Shown: positions 1 through 10,801 of the stretch, piece after piece
How positions within the stretch are numbered: the first letter of the stretch is position 1
How the letters are laid out: the number at the start of each line of letters is the position of its first letter
Assembly (NCBI RefSeq): GCF_023349185.1
Contig: NZ_JAKIKY010000004.1
Coordinates: 224,261 to 288,260 of the forward strand
DNA length: 64,000 nt
Source of the DNA: Shewanella aquimarina
Lineage (GTDB): Bacteria; Pseudomonadota; Gammaproteobacteria; Enterobacterales; Shewanellaceae
Direction: 5' to 3'
The notes under the pieces: model-generated
Databases searched by the model: none
The model's input: the letters and a program-made list of their open reading frames with translations, nothing else
What the model was told of the DNA's origin: nothing
Translations under genes and position numbers: made by a program

Positions 1-411
1 GTTGGAAGGGCAGATAAAGATAGTATCGTCACCGGCGATGGTGCCCAGTATACCTTCGGGCTTGCCGATAGAGTCCAGCAGTCTGGCGATCAGCTGCGCC
101 GCACCAGGGCTGGTTCTGACCACTATCATAGATTGGTTATGGTCGACGTCCAGTACTAGGTTCTTCAGCGGGCTGCCAGCCGTCGGGACCCCAAGCTCGG
201 CGGGTAGGCAGTAGACCATCTCTTGCTTGGCGTTGCGGGTGCGCACCGCCCCAAACTTGCTCAGCATACGAGAGACTTTGGATTGGTTAATGTTGTTGAA
301 GCCCTCAGCTTGCAGGGCATTGACTATCTCGCTCTGGGAGCCAAAACGCTCCTCTTTCAAGATAGCCTTAAAGGTCTTTACAAGTTCGTCTTGATTTTTA
401 TTGGCTTGCAT
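1..411 (-). CDS. argR: Arginine repressor ArgR (partial, C-terminus cut by window edge)
   Basis: The minus strand from the ATG at 411 reads an open frame of 137 codons to the window edge. It encodes the winged-helix DNA-binding domain (residues about 1-70, with the SQSEIVNAL and [13 protein letters not shown] segments) and most of the oligomerisation and arginine-binding domain, including the [10 protein letters not shown] motif near residue 130. ArgR is usually about 156 residues, so roughly 20 are missing. ArgR with bound arginine represses arginine biosynthesis genes and its own gene. It is divergent from mdh, the arrangement usual in gammaproteobacteria. An ARG-box-like palindrome lies in the shared upstream region, which fits autoregulation. 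Confidence 0.95.
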   Translation of the reverse strand, partial: MQANKNQDELVKTFKAILKEERFGSQSEIVNALQAEGFNNINQSKVSRMLSKFGAVRTRNAKQEMVYCLPAELGVPTAGSPLKNLVLDVDHNQSMIVVRTSPGAAQLIARLLDSIGKPEGILGTIAGDDTIFICPSN

Positions 412-729
412 ATCGAATTATTCTTATATTCAAAAAACTGGCTTATTTTGAATATTTTTGCGCCATTAGTCAAGCGTTATTCGGATTGCGTGAATAAAAA
501 TTCAGGTTTGTCGGGTGGGTTTTGTGGCGGTCTTGTGACGTAGCACCGTGGGCAAGGCCGGGCAGTATAACTTATATCTGTTGTAAATGGCAGTTGACTG
601 GGGCAATTCGAAATTATCTGGCCACACGACTAAGGGATAATTGAATTTTTACCGTGATTCCAGTAATGTTGCGCCATCGGTAAATCTAGATCTATATCAC
701 ATAATATCCAAGAATTAACGGAGATAACT
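412..729. other. argR-mdh divergent intergenic region
   Basis: These 318 bases hold no credible gene. They contain the ARG-box-like sites near argR and, for mdh, an AT-rich stretch ending in a purine-rich ribosome binding site (ACGGAGATAACT) just before the ATG at 730. I could not fix a convincing -35/-10 pair for either gene. Confidence 0.5.
491..504. promoter_or_regulatory. Candidate ARG box between argR and mdh
   Basis: TGAATAAAAATTCA is a perfect inverted repeat matching the core of the ARG-box consensus. A half-site (TGAAT) occurs at 449-453, and further AT-rich similarity lies next to the argR start at 415-432. ArgR hexamers normally bind two adjacent boxes. Placement 80 bases upstream of argR suggests autoregulation; an effect on mdh is possible but not shown. 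Confidence 0.6.
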
Positions 730-1665
730 ATGAAAGTTGCTGTACTTGGTGCCGCCGGTGGTATTGGCCAGGCTCTTGCCCTACTACTCAAAACTCAATT
801 GCCTGCCGGTTCAAAACTATCCCTTTATGATATCGCGCCAGTAACCCCAGGTGTTGCTGTTGACCTAAGCCACATCCCTACTGCGGTAGAAGTAAAGGGT
901 TTTGCGGGTGAAGATCCAACGCCAGCACTGGAAGGTGCCGACGTGGTACTTATCTCTGCTGGTGTTGCGCGTAAGCCAGGCATGGATCGCTCAGATCTAT
1001 TTAACATCAACGCTGGTATCGTGAGAAACCTGGTTGAGAAGTGTGCCGCAACTTGCCCTAAGGCACTGATCGGTATCATCACTAACCCAGTTAACACGAC
1101 TGTGGCTATCGCTGCCGAAGTATTGAAGGCGGCCGGTGTATATGACAAGAACCGTCTGTTCGGTGTGACTACCCTTGATGTGATCCGTTCTGAAACTTTC
1201 GTTGCCGAAGCGAAGGGCCTAAATGTTGCCGACGTTAAAGTCAATGTTATTGGTGGACACAGTGGCGTGACCATCCTGCCATTACTGTCTCAAATCGAAG
1301 GCGTAAGCTTCTCTGATGAAGAAGTGGCGGCTCTGACGACTCGTATCCAGAACGCGGGTACAGAAGTGGTTGAAGCTAAGGCGGGTGGCGGTAGCGCGAC
1401 TCTGTCTATGGGTCAGGCGGCATGTCGTTTCGGTTTGTCACTGGTTCGTGGCCTACAGGGTGAAGCTAACGTTGTTGAATGTGCCTATGTAGATGGTGGC
1501 AGCGAGCATGCCGACTTCTTTGCACAACCTGTACTACTGGGTAAGAAGGGTATCGAGCAGGTACTTGCCTATGGTGAGGTTAGCGAGTTCGAAGCCAACG
1601 CACGCGACGCTATGCTAGACACGCTGAAAGCCGATATCACCCTGGGTGTAGACTTTGTTAAGTAA
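730..1665 (+). CDS. mdh: Malate dehydrogenase (NAD-dependent)
   Basis: This cytoplasmic TCA-cycle enzyme interconverts malate and oxaloacetate with NAD. The 311-residue protein has the usual length of the gammaproteobacterial enzyme. Visible landmarks are the N-terminal dinucleotide-binding loop GAAGGIGQA (residues 7-15), the mobile-loop arginines in [13 protein letters not shown], the NPVNTTV segment and the catalytic histidine in [12 protein letters not shown]. The ATG at 730 follows a GGAG ribosome binding site. The gene is monocistronic, ending in a strong hairpin terminator. Its divergent neighbour is argR, as in E. coli and Vibrio. Confidence 0.98.
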   Translation: MKVAVLGAAGGIGQALALLLKTQLPAGSKLSLYDIAPVTPGVAVDLSHIPTAVEVKGFAGEDPTPALEGADVVLISAGVARKPGMDRSDLFNINAGIVRNLVEKCAATCPKALIGIITNPVNTTVAIAAEVLKAAGVYDKNRLFGVTTLDVIRSETFVAEAKGLNVADVKVNVIGGHSGVTILPLLSQIEGVSFSDEEVAALTTRIQNAGTEVVEAKAGGGSATLSMGQAACRFGLSLVRGLQGEANVVECAYVDGGSEHADFFAQPVLLGKKGIEQVLAYGEVSEFEANARDAMLDTLKADITLGVDFVK

Positions 1666-1696
1666 GGCACTGTGTGAGTAAGGTTTAGTCCTAAAT

Positions 1697-1728
1697 AAAA
1701 AAATGGAGCCAATCGGCTCCATTTTTTA
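1697..1728. terminator. Bidirectional rho-independent terminator (mdh / ispB)
   Basis: An 8-bp stem (ATGGAGCC at 1703-1710 with GGCTCCAT at 1715-1722) encloses a 4-base AATC loop. It is flanked by A and T runs on both sides, so it can end mdh on the plus strand and ispB on the minus strand. Confidence 0.9.
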
Positions 1729-1772
1729 TGGGTAATGTTTAACTCGTCATGACAAACCGACTAACTAGTTCG

Positions 1773-2744
1773 TTAGTGATTACGCGCCACGGCGATTTTC
1801 GCCAGCGATATCAGGGCCTGCTTATAGTCGCTATCGGCAAGCGGATCTAACGCGCGTATGGCCTTCTCTGCTTCTTCCTGAGCACGTTTCTCTGTGTAGC
1901 TGAGGGCGCCACATTGATCTAGGGCCTTTAATATGGTGTCGATATGTTCTGTGCCGTCGCCCTTCTCGATGGCATCGCGGATCAGCTGACGCTCTACCTC
2001 GTTACCGTTGGCGATGGCGTAGATCAGCGGTAGGGTGGGTTTACCCTCGGCGAGATCGTCACCTATATTCTTGCCCAGCGCCTCTGTATCGGCTGTATAG
2101 TCCAGTAGGTCATCGGTCAGCTGGAAGGCTGTACCAAGGTATTTACCATAGTCGGCCAGGGCGGTCTGAACCTCTATGCTACTATCGGCCAGCACGCCTG
2201 CCAGACGGGTGGCGGCTTCAAATAGCTTGGCCGTCTTGCAGTAGATGACGCGCATATAGCTCTCTTCGCTGGTGTCAGGGTCGTTACAGTTCATCAGCTG
2301 TAGAACCTCACCTTCGGCGAGCACGTTGGTAGTGTCGGCCAGTACCTCTAGCACCAGCATGTTTTTCAGCTCAGTCATCATCTGGAATGAGCGGGTATAG
2401 AGGAAGTCACCTACCAGTACGCTGGCACTGTTACCAAAGAGGGCGTTAGCCGTCTCGCGGCCACGTCTAAGCATGGATTCGTCGACGACATCGTCGTGTA
2501 GCAAGGAGGCGGTATGAATGAATTCGACGATTGCCGCCAACTTGACATGCGCTTCACCTTCATAGGCGATGGCGCGGGCGGCCAGAATAGACAGTAGCGG
2601 ACGCATGCGTTTGCCGCCGCCGTTGATGATGTAGAATCCGAGTTGATTAATAAGGGCGACATCCGATTCCAACTGCTTATAGATAAGTTGGTCGACGGCT
2701 TTCATATCAGCGTCTGCCAGCTGACGAATGGCATTCAAATCCAT
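1773..2744 (-). CDS. ispB: Octaprenyl diphosphate synthase
   Basis: This trans-prenyltransferase extends farnesyl diphosphate with isopentenyl diphosphate to make the ubiquinone and menaquinone side chain. The 323-residue protein carries both aspartate-rich motifs of the family: the first in LLHDDVVDESMLRRG, the second in QLTDDLLDYTAD. These bind the Mg-diphosphate groups. The GGGKRMRPLL substrate-binding segment is near residue 43. The gene is divergent from rplU-rpmA, as in E. coli. The ATG at 2744 gives the expected N-terminus. Confidence 0.97.
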   Translation of the reverse strand: MDLNAIRQLADADMKAVDQLIYKQLESDVALINQLGFYIINGGGKRMRPLLSILAARAIAYEGEAHVKLAAIVEFIHTASLLHDDVVDESMLRRGRETANALFGNSASVLVGDFLYTRSFQMMTELKNMLVLEVLADTTNVLAEGEVLQLMNCNDPDTSEESYMRVIYCKTAKLFEAATRLAGVLADSSIEVQTALADYGKYLGTAFQLTDDLLDYTADTEALGKNIGDDLAEGKPTLPLIYAIANGNEVERQLIRDAIEKGDGTEHIDTILKALDQCGALSYTEKRAQEEAEKAIRALDPLADSDYKQALISLAKIAVARNH

Positions 2745-2906
2745 ATAATGGCTCTACTTTGAGGGTTGTAAGGTAATTCAGACAGCCCAAATTAAGGCGA
2801 AAATGTTATAATTATTAGATTCTACCTAAAAAAGCCTCGCCTGACAGTAGCAGAAGAGTATTGTGCGAGTAATTCCGATCTTTTTTTGATCAAAGTGAAT
2901 TAGGAC

Positions 2907-2935
2907 TTGTCAGCCAGGCGAACTTAGCGTAAACT
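2907..2935 (+). promoter_or_regulatory. Candidate sigma70 promoter of rplU-rpmA
   Basis: TTGTCA (2907-2912) and TAAACT (2930-2935) are separated by 17 bases. A start about 75 bases upstream of the rplU ATG would leave a short leader. This is the best promoter match between ispB and rplU. Confidence 0.55.
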
Positions 2936-3019
2936 CCGCGACCATTGTCATTAAAGCTTTTATAGCACCCAGCCAAACAAAAAGGGTCTGCGTGCTAGAA
3001 ATATCGGAGTAAAATAGCT

Positions 3020-3331
3020 ATGTACGCTGTTTTTCAAAGTGGTGGTAAGCAACACCGTGTTGCTGAAGGCCATACTGTACGTCTAGAAAAATTAGAAGTT
3101 GCTACAGGCGAAACTATCGAATTCGACCAAGTTCTTTTGGTTGCCGATGGTGAAACTGTACACGTTGGTGCACCTTTAGTTGAAGGTGGTAAGGTTGTAG
3201 CTGAAGTGATCAGCCATGGCCGTGGCGAGAAGGTAACTATCGTTAAGTTCCGTCGTCGTAAGCACCACGACAAGAAGATGGGCCACCGTCAGTGGTTCAC
3301 CGAAGTTAAAATTACAGCTATCAACGCTTAA
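3020..3331 (+). CDS. rplU: 50S ribosomal protein L21
   Basis: The 103-residue protein has the L21 length and starts with [14 protein letters not shown], the family N-terminal signature. The C-terminal basic region ([16 protein letters not shown]) contacts 23S rRNA. It is followed 15 bases later by rpmA and then obgE, the conserved gammaproteobacterial order. Codon use is strongly biased towards common codons, as expected for a highly expressed gene. The ATG at 3020 is preceded by GGAG. Confidence 0.98.
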   Translation: MYAVFQSGGKQHRVAEGHTVRLEKLEVATGETIEFDQVLLVADGETVHVGAPLVEGGKVVAEVISHGRGEKVTIVKFRRRKHHDKKMGHRQWFTEVKITAINA

Positions 3332-3343
3332 TAAGGGGTCTAA

Positions 3344-3601
<258 letters not shown>

Positions 3602-3626
3602 TACTTAGCTACCCAAGCTAGTTTCT

Positions 3627-3656
3627 AAAGCCCTGCCTCTGGTGGGGCTTTATTGT
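3627..3656 (+). terminator. Hairpin terminator after rpmA
   Basis: AAAGCCC (3627-3633) pairs with GGGCTTT (3645-3651), followed by ATTGTTT. The T tract is interrupted, so some read-through into obgE is plausible. Confidence 0.7.
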
Positions 3657-3787
3657 TTATGAAGAATCATTACTGGTGAATGAGCCTGTATATCGCTCCA
3701 GCACCAGTCCAATATTGCCTCTGCCACTTTTGAGCTGGGGTAGTTGCATCATTGTTTTTTGGCGGTAAGTTTCGATAGGCAGTATAA

Positions 3788-4981
<1,194 letters not shown>

Positions 4982-5016
4982 GTTTATTAAGCTACCCCTT
5001 TCATTCTGAGAGAATT

Positions 5017-5778
5017 GTGTACGCCGATACTCAAAATGATATTACCCGGCAGGTTGTCCGGGTTGCTCAACTCTTGCTAGCCTATGGTGCTGAGTCTGAC
5101 CTCGTCGAAGAGATCAGCCAGCGCCTGGGTAAGGCATTAGGTCTCGCCAGCGTCGAGATCTCTATCTCCTCTAACTCCCTGGTGCTGACCAGCCTGGTCC
5201 ACGGTCGCTGTATTACCACTACCCGACGTATTCGTGAACATGGCATCAATATGACTGTTATCTGCGAGCTGCAGCGCATCTGTCTGTTGACCGAGAAGGG
5301 GATTTACGGTCTCAATGAGGTGCGCAAGCGTGTCTCCAGGATTCAGCCTAAGAGTTATCCCAAGCGCTATCTGGTGCCCATGATAGGCTTCTCCTGTGGC
5401 AGCTTCTGTCATCTGTTTGGTGGCGATACCATGGCGGTGTTGATCACCATACTGGCGGCTTCTGTGGGTATGTCGGTGCGTCTGGCCATCGCCAAGCATC
5501 ATTTCAACCTGCTGGTGAACTTTGCGGTGACCGCATTTATCACCACATTGGTGGCGCAGATGGGCTATCACCTGCAACTGACCGATACCCCTAAGCTGCC
5601 GATGGCCGCCAGCGTGCTGATGTTAGTGCCGGGCTTTCCCATGATCAATGCCATCTCGGATATGGTGAAGGGACACCTTAACGTGGGGATCTCCCGTTGG
5701 GGACACGCCACCCTGTTGACCGTCTCATCCGTCATAGGGATCACCATTGCCATGCAACTGGGAGGACTCTTCCTATGA
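5017..5778 (+). CDS. yjjP: YjjP-type threonine/serine exporter N-terminal half (DUF1212)
   Basis: The 253-residue protein matches the DUF1212 half of the ThrE family. An N-terminal soluble part (residues 1-115) contains the HGRCITTTRRI and LNEVRKRVSRI segments and is followed by about five membrane segments. In E. coli YjjP and YjjB form a two-protein inner-membrane exporter reported to act on succinate; substrate here is unknown. The start is a GTG at 5017 preceded by GAGAG. The stop overlaps the start of the next gene (ATGATG), so the two halves are translationally coupled. Confidence 0.88.
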   Translation: MYADTQNDITRQVVRVAQLLLAYGAESDLVEEISQRLGKALGLASVEISISSNSLVLTSLVHGRCITTTRRIREHGINMTVICELQRICLLTEKGIYGLNEVRKRVSRIQPKSYPKRYLVPMIGFSCGSFCHLFGGDTMAVLITILAASVGMSVRLAIAKHHFNLLVNFAVTAFITTLVAQMGYHLQLTDTPKLPMAASVLMLVPGFPMINAISDMVKGHLNVGISRWGHATLLTVSSVIGITIAMQLGGLFL

Positions 5779-6245
5779 TGGAGCTCCTGCTTAAGCTGCT
5801 CAATGACGCCGCCTTCTCCGCGGTTCCGGCCGTGGGATTTGCCATGGTTTTCAATGTTCCCAGACGTTTCTTGCCATATTGCGCCCTCGCCGGCGCCCTG
5901 GGTCACAGCCTGCGTACCCTGCTGTTGCATTTCGGCATGCCGATAGAGTGGTGCACCTTTGCCGCGGCCGCCTTGGTGGGCGTGTTGACCATAGGCTTTG
6001 CGAAGAAGCATCTGGCACCGCCTCTGATGTACGCGGTGGCAGCGATCATTCCTATGATCCCCGGAACCTATGCCTACAACACAGTGATCGCCCTGGTGCA
6101 GCTGTCTGCCCAGTCAGAGGTGAGCCCTGAGCTGACTGCCGAGGTGATCAGCAATGGCTTGAAGACCATCTTTATCTTAGGGGCGCTATCTGTCGGACTC
6201 GCCATGCCTAGTCTGCTCTATTTTCGTACCCGCCCAGTGATCTAA
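5775..6245 (+). CDS. yjjB: YjjB-type threonine/serine exporter C-terminal half (DUF3815)
   Basis: The 156-residue membrane protein has four to five hydrophobic segments and the IPMIPGTYAYNTVIAL motif typical of the C-terminal half of ThrE exporters. It is the partner of the preceding YjjP-like protein and overlaps it by four bases. GGAGG at 5761-5765 lies inside the upstream gene and supports a start at 5775 (or the adjacent ATG at 5778). The longer in-frame reading from 5697 lacks a site and would be soluble and arginine-rich, so it is not used. Confidence 0.87.
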   Translation: MMELLLKLLNDAAFSAVPAVGFAMVFNVPRRFLPYCALAGALGHSLRTLLLHFGMPIEWCTFAAAALVGVLTIGFAKKHLAPPLMYAVAAIIPMIPGTYAYNTVIALVQLSAQSEVSPELTAEVISNGLKTIFILGALSVGLAMPSLLYFRTRPVI

Positions 6246-6285
6246 TTCTTAACCCTAGAAACGGCATAAGACCGTTGGAGAGCCC

Positions 6286-6768
6286 ATGAAAATAGCGATG
6301 ATTGCCGCGATGGCAAATAACCGGGTTATCGGCAAAGATAATCAGATGCCTTGGCATCTGCCCGAAGACCTACGCCACTTTAAACAGATGACCTTAGGCA
6401 AGCCTGTGGTCATGGGCCGCAAGACATTCGAATCCATTGGCAGACCCCTACCTGGGCGCCACAACCTGGTGGTGAGTCGACAAAAAGATCTGGTTATCGA
6501 GGGCGTGACCTGCGTGACCTCATTCGAACATGCCAAGGAAGTGGTGCAAGGCTGTGAGGAGTTGGTGGTTATCGGTGGCGGTCAGCTGTACGCCGAGCTC
6601 TTACCCCAGGCGGATCGCTTGTATCTGACCGAGATCAATCTTGATGTCGAGGGAGATACCCATTTCCCTGAGTGGGACGATGGCAGTTGGCAGCTGCTCG
6701 ACAGTGAATCTCACATAAATGATAAAGGTTTGGAATATCGCTTTATCAATTTGGCAAAAAAATGTTAA
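6286..6768 (+). CDS. folA: Dihydrofolate reductase
   Basis: This enzyme reduces dihydrofolate to tetrahydrofolate with NADPH. The 160-residue chain starts MKIAMIAAMANNRVIG and has the catalytic-loop motif MPWHLPEDL (aspartate 28 is equivalent to E. coli Asp27). It also has the NADPH-binding VMGRKTFESIGRPLPGR and the VIGGGQLYAELLP segment. It follows the yjjPB pair by 40 bases and has a GGAG site. No truncation is seen. Confidence 0.97.
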   Translation: MKIAMIAAMANNRVIGKDNQMPWHLPEDLRHFKQMTLGKPVVMGRKTFESIGRPLPGRHNLVVSRQKDLVIEGVTCVTSFEHAKEVVQGCEELVVIGGGQLYAELLPQADRLYLTEINLDVEGDTHFPEWDDGSWQLLDSESHINDKGLEYRFINLAKKC

Positions 6769-6853
6769 CTTATGGTGTTACCCCGAGTTGTCTTTAGGCA
6801 TCACTTTAGTGATAGCTTACTGAAAAAAATAATAAATATTATAGGAGTACCCG

Positions 6854-7246
6854 ATGCGTTTTTTACCGACTACGTTAGCTGTGGTAATTGCAGCCTCTGT
6901 TTATACTGTTCCTGCACCGGTTCAAGCCAACGATCAACTCGTTGCCAACATCTGCAACTATGTTCAGGCCGATGATAAAAACCGTTTACGTAAGAAATTG
7001 AAGGAAGCGCGCGTTAAGCTACGTAACGTGTATCAAGGGGTGAGCTGTAACGGTGACAGCCTGCTGCGTTTTGCCATGAAGAGCGGCGCCAACGACGTGG
7101 GTGAGTTTATGACTAAGCGTCTGTCCACCGAAGAGTTGAGCGTGAAGGAAGCCGATGGTTTGACCGTCGTTGAGTGGGCCGAGGGTAATGGTCACGGCGG
7201 CAGTCCTATTACTGCTGCAGTCAAGGATCGCCTCGCGGGTAACTAA
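6854..7246 (+). CDS. Small periplasmic DUF3718 protein
   Basis: The 130-residue protein has a cleavable signal peptide (hydrophobic residues 5-24, likely cut after PVQA) and a charged mature domain with two cysteines (NICNYV and GVSCNGDSLLRF) that could form a disulfide. The sequence fits the DUF3718 family found in Shewanella and relatives; its function is not known. GGAG at 6843-6846 supports the start. It stands alone between folA and a strong terminator, with an AT-rich upstream stretch probably holding its promoter. Confidence 0.8.
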   Translation: MRFLPTTLAVVIAASVYTVPAPVQANDQLVANICNYVQADDKNRLRKKLKEARVKLRNVYQGVSCNGDSLLRFAMKSGANDVGEFMTKRLSTEELSVKEADGLTVVEWAEGNGHGGSPITAAVKDRLAGN

Positions 7247-7274
7247 TCTATTAAAGCGCTTTTAGCCGAGCATT

Positions 7275-7303
7275 AAAAAACCGGACCCTAAGTCCGGTTT
7301 TTT
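7275..7303. terminator. Bidirectional rho-independent terminator
   Basis: AAAAAACCGGAC (7275-7286) pairs with GTCCGGTTTTTT (7292-7303) around a five-base loop. It serves the DUF3718 gene and, on the other strand, the chemoreceptor gene ending at 7389. Confidence 0.9.
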
Positions 7304-7388
7304 GTGTCTATTTAAAGGCGGTTCTTAAACTATGGTGCATAAACCACAGTAGATAAACCGCGATAGATAAACCTATAGGGCGCGGCCG

Positions 7389-9413
7389 TTACACCTTAAA
7401 CTCACCCACCGAGGCCTGTAACTCTTCGGCGAGCTGGGCAACCTGATGGCTCGACTGCGCCGTTTGATCGGCACCCGTGGCCGTCTCTTCGGAGATAGCC
7501 GCAATATGCTCAAGCTTCTCAGACACCTGCTGGCTCACTAGGTTCTGTTCCTGGGCGGCATTGGCAATATGGGTGCCCGAGTCATGGGCGTAGTGGACCG
7601 CATTGCTGATGCTCTCCAGGGCGACGTTGGCCTGCTCTGTCTTCTCGACACAGCTGCTTGCCTGTTCACGGCCCAGCTCCATCACGGAAACGGCTTCCTG
7701 GGTGCCCTGTTGTAACACCTGAATCATCTGCTGGATCTCTTGGGTCGAATCTTGAGTGCGCGATGCCAGGCTGCGAACCTCGTCGGCCACCACGGCAAAG
7801 CCTCGGCCTTGTTCACCGGCCCTGGCGGCCTCGATGGCGGCGTTCAGCGCCAGCAGGTTAGTCTGTTCGGCGATGCCGCGGATAACGTCCAGAATCGAGC
7901 CGATAGAGGCGCTGTCGGAGTGAACCTTGTTGATCACCTGACTCGCCTTGGCTACTTCATCGGCCAGCGCGAGTATGGTGCGCTTGTTCTCATCGGCGAT
8001 GGCGCGCATATGTTGCGCTTCTTCATCGGCCTGCCTGATCTGATTCAGGGCTTCGTCGGCACTGGTACTCACCTGCATTGCGCTAGAGCTGAGCTGTGTC
8101 GTGGCGGTTGCCACCTGATCGACCTGGTTCTTCTGCTCCTGGATGCCTGCGGTGGTTTGTGCGGTAATGGCAGAAGTCTCTTCGGCCGCGGCGGCCAATT
8201 GGTTTGAGCGATCCAGGATCCCCTGGATCAGGGTGCGCAGGCTGTCTACAAGTCGGTTACAGTTGCGAGACAGCTCGGCAAATTCGTCATGGCCGCTATC
8301 GTCCAGCTTATGGGTCAGATTGCCAGAGGCCAGGATATTGAGGGCGTTGTTGACCTTATCCAGTGAATGCTTGAGTGGGCGGATCACGGCGATGCTCACC
8401 AGCACGGCCACCACTATGGCAATCAGGACCAGTGCTAGTGTCTTATAGCTGGCACTGTCGACCTCATCGATCGCCTTGACACTAACGGCCTGTGAGGTAG
8501 ATTCAATCGCCTTGTTCAGGCTGCCCATGCTCTGATTTACCGCGGTGGCATTTGCTTCGACCGTGTTAAGCAGTTCACCTGCCTGGAAATTGAAGTCAAG
8601 CTGTTGGCCCTTACGCTTGAGAATCGAGTCAGGGCCGTTGAGCATGGTAAAGACCTTGCCTGCCTCTGCGTTGATGTTGTCTAACATCTCTTGGTCGATG
8701 ACACCTTCCCAGTGGCGGCCCACATATTCCAGCTTGTTTTGCGCTTCGCTGATGATGTAGTCCAGCTCCTTGAGGATGGTCTCGTACTTGGATTTCTCCT
8801 TGGTATTGACCAGGTCATAGCTGCTGGTGATCAGGTTGCTGAAGCTGTTGTCTATGTTGCTGGCGGTGGCGGCAATTTCGCGCTCGGTGGGATCTTCACT
8901 GACCTCTAGATCGATAAGGTCCAGCAGCAGAGAGGCGGTATCGTCAGCCGCGACCTCTAGGCTCTCCAGGTTGTCGATTAAGGACTCTTGCGTCAGTAGT
9001 GACTGCTCTCTGGCCTGCATCATCTTGAGGCTGTTGTCGTTGAAGGACTGGTAGTTGGCTCTGAGGGACTTGATCTGGCCGCCCAGGTTGTCGCCATGGC
9101 CCTGAATGATGTGATTAAGTTGATCCAGCTCGGATATAAAGCCCTTGCTTAGGTTGGAGAATTGAGTACGAACCTGAGGCAGTTCTTTAGATTGCTTGCT
9201 ATGGAAGGCCACCAGTAGCTGTTTTTCCTGTAGTGCAAGATTTTGAGTCAGGCCATTGCTGCTCTTTAGGGCTGGAAGGCTCAGGTCTTGCAAAACGAGG
9301 GTGCTGCTCTTGATGTTGTCATTGGTGACCAGGGACGCCACACCTAAGACGATAAGCAGTAAGGTGACGACACTAAATCCACCGATGACTCGAGTGGCGA
9401 CGTTCAATTTCAT
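7389..9413 (-). CDS. Methyl-accepting chemotaxis protein
   Basis: This is a transmembrane chemoreceptor of 674 residues. TM1 covers about residues 9-29. A large helical periplasmic sensor (about 30-325) shows no recognisable PAS or Cache core. TM2 is about 326-346 and is followed by a HAMP region. The cytoplasmic bundle has the hairpin tip [20 protein letters not shown] followed by [20 protein letters not shown], which contacts CheA and CheW. No C-terminal CheR-binding pentapeptide is present. Ligand is unknown. The upstream sigma28 promoter shows expression with the flagellar and chemotaxis regulon. The N-terminal ATG at 9413 follows GGAG. Confidence 0.94.
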   Translation of the reverse strand: MKLNVATRVIGGFSVVTLLLIVLGVASLVTNDNIKSSTLVLQDLSLPALKSSNGLTQNLALQEKQLLVAFHSKQSKELPQVRTQFSNLSKGFISELDQLNHIIQGHGDNLGGQIKSLRANYQSFNDNSLKMMQAREQSLLTQESLIDNLESLEVAADDTASLLLDLIDLEVSEDPTEREIAATASNIDNSFSNLITSSYDLVNTKEKSKYETILKELDYIISEAQNKLEYVGRHWEGVIDQEMLDNINAEAGKVFTMLNGPDSILKRKGQQLDFNFQAGELLNTVEANATAVNQSMGSLNKAIESTSQAVSVKAIDEVDSASYKTLALVLIAIVVAVLVSIAVIRPLKHSLDKVNNALNILASGNLTHKLDDSGHDEFAELSRNCNRLVDSLRTLIQGILDRSNQLAAAAEETSAITAQTTAGIQEQKNQVDQVATATTQLSSSAMQVSTSADEALNQIRQADEEAQHMRAIADENKRTILALADEVAKASQVINKVHSDSASIGSILDVIRGIAEQTNLLALNAAIEAARAGEQGRGFAVVADEVRSLASRTQDSTQEIQQMIQVLQQGTQEAVSVMELGREQASSCVEKTEQANVALESISNAVHYAHDSGTHIANAAQEQNLVSQQVSEKLEHIAAISEETATGADQTAQSSHQVAQLAEELQASVGEFKV

Positions 9414-9493
9414 AGGGCACTCCGGTTTTTGTTGTTATATCCCTAATTACATAACACATTCTCAGGGCTGGGCGGTGAAATCCGCTTATTTTT

Positions 9494-9520
9494 TTATCGG
9501 CCAAGCTAAGGGCTAGTTTA
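9494..9520 (-). promoter_or_regulatory. Sigma28 (FliA) promoter for the chemoreceptor gene
   Basis: On the minus strand TAAA (9520-9517) is followed by 15 bases and then GCCGATAA (9501-9494), matching the FliA consensus TAAA-N15-GCCGATAA exactly. It lies about 80 bases upstream of the chemoreceptor ATG. The TAA stop codon of apaH (9520-9518) lies within its -35 element. Confidence 0.88.
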
Positions 9521-10342
9521 ACTCTTTTTTAACTTATTTTGGGTAATTTTTTGATTCGATTCAAGGTGCCAGAGGGTTAAATAGTGTCCCCAACAGCATC
9601 CCGTATCCAGGGCTTGTAGACCCGGTTGGTCGACCTCGCCCATTAAGGCAGCCCAATGCCCAAAGACTAATGTATGGTGCTTCATGGCTCGTCCTGGCTG
9701 TTTAAACCAAGGGATCAAGCCTTCCTTTTCACCATTCGCTGGCGGCAGCTTGCAATCGAAGTCTAATCGACCATTGCTGTAAAGAAAGCGCATTCGGGTG
9801 AGGGCGTTGATGGTATAGACGAGGCGCTCGAGCCCCTGAATCTCTGGTGACCACTCACTGACCGAGTTGGTGTACATCTTGGCGATGAGGTGTTCTATGT
9901 AGCCATCCTCTGCTAGCGCCTGTTGCACCTCGTAGGATTCTTTGAGGGCGGTCTCGGCGTCCCACTGAGGGGGAATGCCGGCATGGGCCATCAAGATGGA
10001 ATGGTTCTTGTGCTCACGAGCCAGGGGCTGCAGCCTGAGCCAATCGATGAGTTGGTTGAGATCTGGCGCGTCGAGTAAAGCGTCGAGATTATCCTTGGGG
10101 TTGACCCGTTTCACCTTGCCGTGCAGCGCCATGAGGTGCAGGTCGTGATTGCCCAGAACAGGCTTTACCGAGCCTTCTAGCCCCTTGAGGTAACGCAGTG
10201 TCTCCAGCGATTGGGTCCCCCTGGCCACCATGTCGCCGACGACCCAGAGCTCATCTTTGGAAGGGTTAAAGGCTACCTTGGCCAGCAGGGCCTGAAGTTC
10301 ATCGAAACAGCCCTGAATGTCGCCCACGAAGTATGTTGCCAT
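9518..10342 (-). CDS. apaH: Diadenosine tetraphosphatase (symmetrical)
   Basis: ApaH splits Ap4A to two ADP and can also remove nucleoside caps from RNA. The 274-residue protein has the metallophosphoesterase motifs GDIQGCFDE (residues 7-15), GDMVARG and GNHDLHL in order. The start is the ATG at 10342 (MATYFVGDIQG); the frame continues upstream through apaG but without family similarity. It is the last gene of the lptD-surA-pdxA-rsmA-apaG-apaH operon, the order seen in E. coli. Confidence 0.96.
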   Translation of the reverse strand: MATYFVGDIQGCFDELQALLAKVAFNPSKDELWVVGDMVARGTQSLETLRYLKGLEGSVKPVLGNHDLHLMALHGKVKRVNPKDNLDALLDAPDLNQLIDWLRLQPLAREHKNHSILMAHAGIPPQWDAETALKESYEVQQALAEDGYIEHLIAKMYTNSVSEWSPEIQGLERLVYTINALTRMRFLYSNGRLDFDCKLPPANGEKEGLIPWFKQPGRAMKHHTLVFGHWAALMGEVDQPGLQALDTGCCWGHYLTLWHLESNQKITQNKLKKS

Positions 10343-10368
10343 AGATGCTCTCGGATCGCTGTTTCGAA

Positions 10369-10749
10369 TTAGTGCAGCAGGCCGGGGGCCGCTAGACGGA
10401 AGGGGGCGATGGGGGCCTTGAAGGTCTCGCCCTGCTCGGTCACCATCACATAGTAGCCCTGCATGACGGCAAAGGGCGTCTCGCATACCGTGCCGCTGGT
10501 GTATTGATAAGCGGTATTGGGCGCGATAGTGGGCGTCTCGCCAACCACACCGGCACCCTCGACCTTGCTCTCATGGCCATTGGCGTCTGTGATGCACCAC
10601 ATGCGGCTCTTAAGGGTGACCGGCTCGTCCCCTAAGTTGATGATGGTGATGGTGTAGCTGAACAGGTATCTCTCTTCTTCCGGTGAAGATTGCTCTTCGA
10701 TATAGTCGGTTTTGACCTCAATCCTGATTGAGGATTCGAGTTGTTTCAT
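10369..10749 (-). CDS. apaG: ApaG (DUF525) protein
   Basis: The 126-residue protein has the fibronectin-type ApaG fold with the signatures LKSRMWCITDANG, VEGAGVVGETPTI and GTVCETPFAVMQGYY. Its biochemical role is unclear in E. coli; it is associated with Mg/Co resistance phenotypes through the apaH locus. It sits between rsmA (52 bases) and apaH (26 bases), as expected. The ATG at 10749 follows a plausible GGAT site. Confidence 0.95.
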   Translation of the reverse strand: MKQLESSIRIEVKTDYIEEQSSPEEERYLFSYTITIINLGDEPVTLKSRMWCITDANGHESKVEGAGVVGETPTIAPNTAYQYTSGTVCETPFAVMQGYYVMVTEQGETFKAPIAPFRLAAPGLLH

Positions 10750-10801
10750 TCGGATCCCTAAAAGGTTAACGAGTGGGAGGCGCTATGCGCCTCCTTCATG
10801 A

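Noticed and set aside
685..706. CRP site upstream of mdh
   Set aside because: Only the right half (TCACA) is good. The left half matches two of five bases.
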